Source: Sphacelaria rigidula
Lineage: Eukaryota; Phaeophyceae; Sphacelariales
Direction: 5' to 3'
Assembly: GCA_964200075.2 (NCBI GenBank)
Contig: CAXNAA020000372.1
Location: 1-21,944, forward strand
DNA: 21,944 bases
The position numbers were made by a program, and so were the translations under genes. The notes below the pieces were generated by a model that was not told where the DNA came from, did not search any database, and saw only the letters and a program-made list of their open reading frames with translations. This document shows, in pieces, positions 20,469 through 21,944 of this stretch (position 1 is the stretch's first letter; each line of letters opens with the position of its first letter).

Positions 20469-21310
20469 TCATGTTTTCTTCTCCCGACCTCCACCGAAGA
20501 CTGATTGCAACACAGCACGGTCCATTCCACTTCCCTCCCCGCCACCCCCTCCCACATCCGCCACAGGTCTGGACTGCTTGAACCGCCGTCGTATCCTTCG
20601 GTGAGCATCAACAACTCCAGGAGAAGAGGGTCCCTCTCCATTTTTATCTCCGTCCCCCCCTCCTCCATTTTGTGCGGAAGGTACGGCGCTGGGAGTACTG
20701 GTGTCCTCTCGTCGCTTGCGTTTTCTCTCTTCCATCTTCGCGAATGACCGCCCGCTCTCCACTAGTTCCACGTATTTGGCGTTTTCCCTGTCAACCGCGA
20801 GTGCACACGTTACTTTCTAGTTCGAAAAGACTCACGAGAGCCCGGCGCACACGAGGACCATGAGTGCGCAGTGCGGGGTTATCTCCTTGCCGACGCATAC
20901 AGTGCTACCGCGCATAAAATATGAGACAAATAAGGGTCGGTAGGATAGGGGCTGCAAATGGGGCAATTGCCACCAGGGGGGCGCGGAAGTTGTATCAGAG
21001 CTTCCGCATTGCAGAAGCAAACCTGCACAATATAGAGTGAAGTAATGTGGCCCAACCCCAACACAACGTACGTACAACAGTCGATGAGGAGGACATTTCG
21101 GCTTCCACCGTACGCAGTGTAACGCTCACCTCTTGGCTTGCATCGTCTCGAGGCGAAGTTTTTGCGAACGCACTCTTCGCTCGTAAGCCACCTTTTCTGT
21201 CAAGTGATCCCACTTGAACTTTCTGAGGTACTTGAGATTCCACATGTCGTCGTGGTAGTAGTTGCGTTTTCTTCCCCCGATGCGCGTGTTGTTGAGGCTT
21301 TCTGCGATGG
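20469..21310 (-). CDS. ESF2: ESF2/ABT1 rRNA-processing factor, partial (C-terminal two exons)
   Basis: Esf2 (ABT1 in animals) is a nucleolar RRM protein of the small-subunit processome, needed for early 18S rRNA processing; in yeast it stimulates the helicase Dbp8. Exons are 21310-21130 and 20787-20469. The donor is AAGAG|GTGAGC and the acceptor GACAG|GGAAAAC, with phase 2, so the split Arg codon restores Q-A-K-R-E-N-A. Exon 21310-21130 encodes the end of the RRM region (A-E-S-L-N-N) and the hallmark block [18 protein letters not shown], then [18 protein letters not shown]. The last exon gives [21 protein letters not shown], a Gly/Ser/Pro-rich linker, and the family-like tail RRRFKQSRP ... 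[14 protein letters not shown] before TGA. The start codon and most of the RRM are missing: a GCGCCAG acceptor precedes 21310, and no RRM coding is visible up to the right edge. The 3' end is complete. Confidence 0.88.
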
Positions 21311-21413
21311 CTGGCGCAAGTATCACATGAAAAATGCAACAAGGCAAGGAAGGCGGCACGTCCAGGGAACTAGTACGGGTAGCCTCGAAAGACGCAACCG
21401 AGATAGATACGTA

Positions 21414-21882
21414 TGTGAAAATATGATTCCTCGATGGGCACTTGAGGGAATTTTCCCCTTATTTGTGGTGCTCCCCAAATCACGCGCCCTTCTATGAGCG
21501 TTTTTTTTCGTTCTTTAACCGAGAGGGGCTTGCAGGGGTAACTTTTTTCGCCAGCTAGCGGTGAGGATGTACACCACTTTTAACATATCTCCTACCGGTG
21601 TCGGGTTCCCGAGCCAACAATCTCCACGGGAGATTTTCCCGTGACTTTCTGAGCTCCGCTTTGAAGTCATCCACCAGTTGTGTGATTCCCCACCATACCT
21701 ACCAATCTTCCGTCCCGACTGGACGTTTGGTCGCTGTTGGTGGGAACAGGGATTCGAACCCGTGACCCTCCGTTCATGAAGCCTACGAGTTACAGTATCT
21801 CATGGTGTCGCCAATGTGAAAAGGTGTTTTTTCGACGGACACTTGTGGGAATTTCCCTCTTCTACGAGCTGGGCCGCCCAAG
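21414..21882 (+). repeat. Pair of diverged direct repeats (21414-21476 and 21816-21882)
   Basis: Both copies follow the pattern TGTGAAAA...TCGA-GG-CACTTG-GGGAATTT-CCC and are roughly 70% alike by eye over about 60 nt. They are about 400 nt apart and a tRNA-like element abuts the second copy. They may be parts of one dispersed repeat family. Confidence 0.45.
21740..21815 (-). repeat. tRNA-like sequence, second copy
   Basis: On the minus strand GGTTCGAATCC (21760-21750) is a perfect Pol III B box. TAACTCGTAGG (21792-21782) resembles an A box with one base missing, but the spacing is shorter than in a tRNA and no acceptor stem forms. The segment ends in CCCACCA, reminiscent of a tRNA 3' end. 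Read as a degenerate tRNA-derived repeat. Confidence 0.45.
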
Positions 21883-21944
21883 AAGCTCACTTTCCTTCAG
21901 TCCGTTCTCACTTACGATGTACCGCGAGTTGTGCCTACTATTAC

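Larger units (their letters stand above)
21311..21944 (-). other. Probable ESF2 intron running off the window
   Basis: Upstream of the ESF2 exon on the minus strand I find no RNP1/RNP2-like coding. The stretch instead holds a tRNA-like element and a pair of diverged direct repeats, as expected of an intron. The RRM exons presumably lie beyond 21944. Confidence 0.55.

Overview
This looks like nuclear DNA of a photosynthetic stramenopile (ochrophyte alga). The genes are split by GT-AG introns of roughly 0.17-2.2 kb, spacing is wide, and there are many foldback and tRNA-like repeats. The product at 13565-16742 begins with a hydrophobic signal peptide followed by an ASAFAP-like motif (A-A-F-V-P), the bipartite plastid presequence typical of heterokont algae. 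The long introns and low gene density would suit a large-genome lineage such as brown algae, but the sequence does not prove the class.

Layout. 1-4954 has no convincing gene; it holds simple repeats and a near-perfect 0.4 kb foldback element (3549-3951). 4955-5536 (-) is a possible two-exon gene for a small single-pass membrane protein. 6230-6847 (+) encodes a coiled-coil protein resembling BLOC-1 subunit 4 (cappuccino). 8311-12758 (-) is translation initiation factor eIF2 alpha in four exons, with a 2.2 kb first intron and a tRNA-like Pol III unit antisense in its last intron. An 806 bp divergent intergenic region separates it from 13565-16742 (+), a three-exon plastid-targeted 3-dehydroquinate dehydratase/shikimate dehydrogenase of the AROM type. 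16743-20468 is repeat-rich and gene-free (tRNA-derived element, two foldback elements). 20469-21310 (-) carries the last two exons of ESF2/ABT1, a small-subunit rRNA processing factor; its RRM-coding 5' exons lie beyond the right edge.

The genes do not form a pathway together. Two are core informational genes (eIF2 alpha and ESF2), one is aromatic amino-acid biosynthesis in the plastid, and one is probably membrane trafficking. The two observations most worth following are (i) a degenerate shikimate-kinase-like domain between the plastid presequence and the dehydratase, suggesting a truncated pentafunctional AROM retargeted to the plastid, and (ii) the 3549-3951 foldback, in which every transition between the arms keeps G-U pairing in a plus-strand transcript and none would in a minus-strand transcript. 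All splice sites were read by eye from protein continuity and GT/AG signals.
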